Source: an uncultured bacterium
GTDB lineage: Bacteria > Bacillota > Clostridia > Oscillospirales > Oscillospiraceae
Direction of reading: 5' to 3'
Assembly (NCBI GenBank): GCA_949288405.1
Contig: CASEKM010000070.1
Coordinates: 1-13,748 of the forward strand
DNA length: 13,748 nucleotides
Shown: positions 13,506-13,748 of the stretch, piece after piece
Numbering within the stretch: position 1 is the stretch's first letter
Layout: the number at the start of each line of letters is the position of its first letter
Notes under the pieces: model-generated
Database searches by the model: none
What the model was told of the DNA's origin: nothing
The model's input: only the letters and a program-made list of their open reading frames with translations
Position numbers and translations under genes: made by a program

Positions 13506-13748
13506 TCAGCTCAATTTGCCGTATTCACCGTCGCTCACCGGCTCCAGCCACTCATTGGAGCAGCCCTCGCCGGGCATCTCGACGGCGATGTGGCTGAACC
13601 AGGCGTCCTTTTTGGCCCCGTGCCAGTGCTTGACCCCGGCGGGGATGAAGATGACCGTGCCGGGCGTCAGGCTCTGCGCCTCCCTGCCCGCCTCCTGATA
13701 CCAGCCCTCGCCGGCGGTGCAGATGAGCAGCTGCCCGCCGCCGGTCTT
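13506..13748 (-). CDS. Cupin-domain protein, C-terminal part
   Basis: The frame enters from the right edge and ends at TGA 13506-13508, giving 80 visible residues. GEGWYQEAGREAQSLTPGTV then IFIPAGVKHWHGA carries the second cupin motif, with a PxGxxHWH histidine pair suited to metal binding, and it ends in EMPGEGCSNEWLEPVSDGEY. This resembles the small single-domain cupins commonly found beside CMD proteins. The stop codon overlaps the Shine-Dalgarno region of the CMD gene, which suggests coupling. The N-terminal half with the first cupin motif is outside the window. Confidence 0.85.
   Translation of the reverse strand, partial: KTGGGQLLICTAGEGWYQEAGREAQSLTPGTVIFIPAGVKHWHGAKKDAWFSHIAVEMPGEGCSNEWLEPVSDGEYGKLS

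Overview
The window comes from a GC-rich, low-redundancy genome with strong Shine-Dalgarno sites. It carries a glutamate-fermentation gene set of the Acidaminococcus/Clostridium type, an EFR1-type flavodoxin/ferredoxin protein and a zinc-ribbon (DUF4379-like) protein. I infer a strictly anaerobic Bacillota gut bacterium, most likely Oscillospiraceae (Flavonifractor / Pseudoflavonifractor / Lawsonibacter-like). The exact genus cannot be read from this sequence.

Region 1 (1-7684, all on the minus strand) is a near-complete hydroxyglutarate-pathway operon. In transcription order it holds gctA, gctB, an unannotated 35-codon membrane microprotein, gcdA, hgdC, hgdA, hgdB and the 5' part of gcdC, which runs off the left edge. 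The pathway moves CoA onto (R)-2-hydroxyglutarate (GctAB), dehydrates 2-hydroxyglutaryl-CoA to glutaconyl-CoA (HgdAB, activated by the ATP-driven Fe-S archerase HgdC), and decarboxylates glutaconyl-CoA to crotonyl-CoA with the biotin-dependent Na+ pump (GcdA, GcdC and subunits beyond the edge). Crotonyl-CoA then feeds butyrate formation. The striking anomaly is gctB: about 40 nt are missing near 6303-6311 and the frame is broken, although every other pathway gene is intact. GctA also carries an Ala/Lys-rich insert of about 45 residues that I do not recall in the Acidaminococcus enzyme.

Region 2 (7685-8850) is a divergent control region followed by an AraC-family regulator on the plus strand, closed by a strong intrinsic terminator. 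An exact 11-bp inverted repeat lies between the two start sites and overlaps promoter elements of both, which makes this regulator the obvious candidate controller of the operon.

Region 3 (8851-11201) holds accessory genes: a CatA-like acyltransferase, an EFR1-type flavodoxin-ferredoxin fusion, a long hairpin, and a convergent GNAT acetyltransferase with a good promoter.

Region 4 (about 11300-12110) has no intact gene. It contains a decaying zinc-ribbon repeat protein with nonsense codons and single-base indels.

Region 5 (12193-13748, minus strand) is a tight operon of a cupin (partial), a double carboxymuconolactone-decarboxylase-like protein and a flavodoxin-fold (iron-sulfur flavoprotein-like) reductase. 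I see no rRNA, tRNA, CRISPR array or insertion sequence.
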